35,953 nt of DNA from DATIJJ01 sp035478795 (GTDB lineage Bacteria; Pseudomonadota; Gammaproteobacteria; DSM-16500), in contig DATIJJ010000101.1 of NCBI GenBank assembly GCA_035478795.1, forward strand, positions 1 to 35,953, in the 5' to 3' direction. The position numbers were made by a program, and so were the translations under genes. The notes under the pieces were generated by a model. The model was not told the origin of the DNA. It saw nothing but the letters and a program-made list of their open reading frames with translations, and did no database searches. Shown here piece by piece: positions 33,966-35,953 of this stretch (position 1 is its first letter; every line of letters begins with the position of its first letter).

Positions 33966-34898
33966 GTGAATCTTTTTTTAAACTGTTTTTTTACTTTTTT
34001 TCTATTTTCATCTGGCTGTCTGGCTGATCAACTGATGATTGAACCGGACGCCGGACGCGCGCCTCTGATTCAGGCAATAAGCCATGCAACGTCCTCGATT
34101 GATCTTGTCATGTATGGTTTAACAGATGAAGCCTTTATTCATGCATTGACTGATGCTAAAAATCAGGGGAAAAAAGTCACGCTGCTTCTTCAACCGGTCC
34201 CTTACAAATCAGAACATGAAAATGATCGCGCGATTCGTGATTTTGTTCGTGAAAAAATACAGCTCTGCTGGCCGGATAAATCGATCCGGCTGACACATCA
34301 GAAAACCTTTATTCTGGATGATAAAACAGCGATTGTGATGACATTTAACCTGACACATGCCAGTTTCAGAAATGAACGCAATGTCGCTCTGGTTCTGACT
34401 GATCCTGCCGAAGTCCATGAAATCAGAGCCGTTTTTGACGCTGATTGTGCGCATCAACACGTGACGGTGACGCAACCCGATTTACTGTGGAGCCCTGACA
34501 ACAGTCGCGAAAAACTGTTGTCGCTCATTCGATCCGCGCGAATGGATCTTAAAATATATGCAGAGAGCATCACAGACCATCAAATCATTGGCGCACTGGC
34601 GAGTGCGGCGCGTCGTGGTGTGTCTGTGACTATTTTGCTGCCGGAAGCATCTGAAAAATGGCATGATCGCAAGTTATTATTTCTAACAAAATCCGGTGTG
34701 CTCATTCGTCATCCACGTGATTTATATATTCATGCGAAAGTGATGTTGATCGATCGTGAAAAAGCGGTGATCGGATCGATTAATTTGACCAAAGCATCGC
34801 TGGATGATAATCGGGAATTATCTGTTATCACGCGTGATTCGGCTGTTTTAACCCAATTGAATGAGTTGTTTGAAAATGACTGGAGGAAATCAGTATGA
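33966..34898 (+). CDS. exported phospholipase D-like protein with two HKD motifs
   Basis: This 310-residue protein has a signal peptide (MNLFLNCFFTFFLFSSGCLA); the SSGC before residue 18 is at best a weak lipobox. Two complete HxKxxxxD motifs, H111/K113/D118 (HQKTFILDD) and H256/K258/D263 (HAKVMLIDR), form one PLD active site. Each is followed by the usual FNLT or INLT strand. It could be a phospholipase, a nuclease of the Nuc type or a related phosphodiesterase; sequence alone does not decide. Translation starts at GTG with only a weak ribosome site. It lies 17 nt after recR and overlaps the rhodanese gene by ATGA. Confidence 0.85.
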   Translation: MNLFLNCFFTFFLFSSGCLADQLMIEPDAGRAPLIQAISHATSSIDLVMYGLTDEAFIHALTDAKNQGKKVTLLLQPVPYKSEHENDRAIRDFVREKIQLCWPDKSIRLTHQKTFILDDKTAIVMTFNLTHASFRNERNVALVLTDPAEVHEIRAVFDADCAHQHVTVTQPDLLWSPDNSREKLLSLIRSARMDLKIYAESITDHQIIGALASAARRGVSVTILLPEASEKWHDRKLLFLTKSGVLIRHPRDLYIHAKVMLIDREKAVIGSINLTKASLDDNRELSVITRDSAVLTQLNELFENDWRKSV

Positions 34899-35218
34899 CA
34901 ATGATCCCTGAAATCTCTGTACAGGAGCTGGAAGCGTTACGCGATGCCAATGCAGATATCTTTATTCTGGATGTGCGAAACCCGGATGAATATGCGCTGT
35001 GCAATCTGGGTGGGCATTTGATTCCGTTGAATGAATTGCCTTCGCGCCTGAATGAATTAAATCGGGAGCAGCAAATTATCGTTCACTGTCACGCGGGTGG
35101 GCGATCACGTCGTGCGACGGAGTATTTACTGCAGCAGGGATTTCAGAGCGTATTTAATTTACGCGGCGGGATTACGGCGTGGGCGAATGAAATTGATCCG
35201 AAGATGGTGAAGTATTAG
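34895..35218 (+). CDS. rhodanese-like sulfurtransferase domain protein
   Basis: This single-domain rhodanese has 107 residues. The family's ILDVRNPDEY motif is at 25-34 and the active-site loop CHAGGRS at 65-71, with C65 as persulfide-carrying cysteine, followed by FNLRGGITAWANEID. There is no signal peptide, so it is cytoplasmic. The substrate is unknown; single-domain rhodaneses move sulfane sulfur in thiosulfate or persulfide metabolism. The ATG overlaps the preceding stop (ATGA) and AGGA lies upstream, so translation is probably coupled to the PLD-like gene. Confidence 0.9.
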   Translation: MTMIPEISVQELEALRDANADIFILDVRNPDEYALCNLGGHLIPLNELPSRLNELNREQQIIVHCHAGGRSRRATEYLLQQGFQSVFNLRGGITAWANEIDPKMVKY

Positions 35219-35253
35219 ATGGCATAATGTGGTCAGCCTGTTTTTGAGTCTTC

Positions 35254-35471
35254 GTTCCCCCCATCCTTTCCTTCCCCCACAAAACGGGGGGAAGGGACCC
35301 ATGGTAGCCAATTCAAAGTATCTTTCAAGATTTATTATCCTTCATTATCCAATAAAAAAATAATTTTCAGATTTTTTATTTTTAAAGAAATATCACCTGC
35401 GAATTATATCCAATCTGCTACCGTGGGTCCCTTCCCCCCGTTTTGTGGGGGAAGGAAAGGATGGGGGGAAC
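35254..35471. mobile_element. MITE-like 218-bp element, copy 1 (family D)
   Basis: The element is bounded by 55-bp terminal inverted repeats, 35254-35308 and 35417-35471, with one mismatch. Each terminal repeat begins gttccccccatcctttcc and contains its own hairpin (CCTTCCCCC against GGGGGAAGG). The 108-bp centre is AT-rich and non-coding. No transposase is present. It lies between the rhodanese gene and the DUF559 ORF, whose start codon falls inside its right end. Confidence 0.75.
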
Positions 35472-35823
35472 CTTGCTAAAAAATAAAATCAAATTCGCAC
35501 GCAATCTCAGAAAACAAATGAGTGATGCTGAAATTAAATTATGGCAACGATTACGCGACAGACAAATTGACGACTTGCATTTTCGAAAACAGGCTCCAAT
35601 GGGAAAATATATTGTCGATTTTGTTTGCCATAAAATCCGGGTGATAATTGAAGTTGATGGTGGGCAACATAACGAACAGATTGAATACGATAGTGAAAGA
35701 ACACGCTGGTTGGAAACACAAGGCTACAAGGTACAACGATTTTGGAATAATGAAGTTTTGCAACAAATAGATAATGTAATGGAAGTGATATGGGATCTTT
35801 GTGCTAGCAGGCGGAATCTGTAA
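35461..35823 (+). CDS. DUF559 endonuclease-like protein framed by MITE-like repeats
   Basis: This 120-residue protein is of the DUF559 family, related to Vsr-type and PD-(D/E)XK nucleases. It has an N-terminal helix (ARNLRKQMSDAEIKLWQRLR), GKYIVDFVCHKIRVIIEVDG with the Asp and Glu expected at the metal site, GGQHNEQ, and RTRWLETQGYKVQRFWNNEV. Apart from repeat-derived residues at the start the length is normal for the family. The ATG at 35461 lies in the terminal repeat of the upstream element; TTG at 35473, preceded by GGGGGGAA, is an alternative. The stop is 7 nt before the second, inverted element. Confidence 0.8.
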   Translation: MGGTLLKNKIKFARNLRKQMSDAEIKLWQRLRDRQIDDLHFRKQAPMGKYIVDFVCHKIRVIIEVDGGQHNEQIEYDSERTRWLETQGYKVQRFWNNEVLQQIDNVMEVIWDLCASRRNL

Positions 35824-35830
35824 AATAGAC

Positions 35831-35953
35831 GTTCCCCCCATCCTTTCCTTCCCCCACAAAACGGGGGGAAGGGACCCATGGTAGCAGATTGGATATAATT
35901 CGCAGGTAATATTTCTTTAAAAATAAAAAATCTGAAAATTATTTTTTTATTAG
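35831..35953. mobile_element. MITE-like element, copy 2, inverted and cut by the window end
   Basis: This 123-bp stretch is the reverse complement of 35349-35471 with about three mismatches, covering a whole terminal repeat (35831-35885) and the adjoining half of the centre. With copy 1 it forms long inverted repeats around the DUF559 ORF. The remainder lies beyond the window. Confidence 0.75.

Noticed and set aside
35551..35859. 102-codon minus-strand ORF opposite the DUF559 gene
   Set aside because: It starts in the inverted copy of the same repeat end and runs antisense to a recognisable DUF559 domain, so it is a by-product of the symmetry.

Overview
The window is chromosomal DNA from a gammaproteobacterium, most likely of the order Legionellales (Coxiella/Legionella/Aquicella relatives). 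This is inferred from three things. First, the housekeeping genes are gammaproteobacterial in gene order and sequence: infA/clpA/clpS/icd, mnmA-hflD-purB, dapD-dapE, and ffs-dnaX-ybaB-recR. Second, two large unrecognised proteins are each preceded by a tandem TTAAT box with an 11-bp period, the arrangement of PmrA sites in front of Dot/Icm effector genes in Legionella and Coxiella. Third, intergenic palindromic repeats are abundant. No 16S gene or other decisive marker is present, so the placement is an inference.

Layout. 1-75: palindromic REP-like repeat. 227-2008: coiled-coil protein with a PmrA-like box (candidate effector). 2099-2371: infA. 2368-2524: tandem duplication plus palindrome. 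2554-6665 (minus strand): clpA, clpS, icd. 6749-6892: repeat cluster. 7012-7635: outer-membrane barrel protein, closed by a strong terminator that abuts the mnmA start codon. 7697-10810: mnmA, hflD, purB. 10824-11348: exported DUF2845-like protein. 11509-15294: 1261-residue candidate effector with an internal duplication and a second PmrA-like box. 15306-25112 (minus): giant two-partner-secretion adhesin (TpsA/FHA type) built of about 100-residue RTX-like repeats. 25368-25616 (minus): small exported ORF sharing an operator-like palindrome with the adhesin. 25702-28890 (minus): msbA-lpxK-chagasin-type inhibitor, overlapping genes. 28952-30908: dapD-dapE. 30991-31342: tRNA-Ser(GGA), a 116-bp inverted-repeat element, and the SRP RNA. 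31383-33948: dnaX, ybaB, recR. 33966-35218: exported phospholipase-D-like protein and a rhodanese, overlapping by 4 nt. 35254-35953: a DUF559 endonuclease-like ORF between two inverted copies of a MITE-like element, the second cut by the window end.

How the genes fit together. Most genes are core functions: protein turnover (ClpAS), TCA cycle, tRNA thiolation, purine and lysine/peptidoglycan precursor synthesis, lipid A synthesis and export, DNA replication and repair. Between them lie host- or surface-directed accessory genes: two candidate effectors, a giant adhesin, a cysteine-protease inhibitor coupled to the lipid A operon, an outer-membrane barrel and a secreted PLD-like enzyme. Several unrelated palindromic repeat families sit in the intergenic gaps. 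The most informative signals are the two PmrA-like promoters with nearly identical spacing to their start codons and the DUF559 ORF framed by MITE-like repeats.
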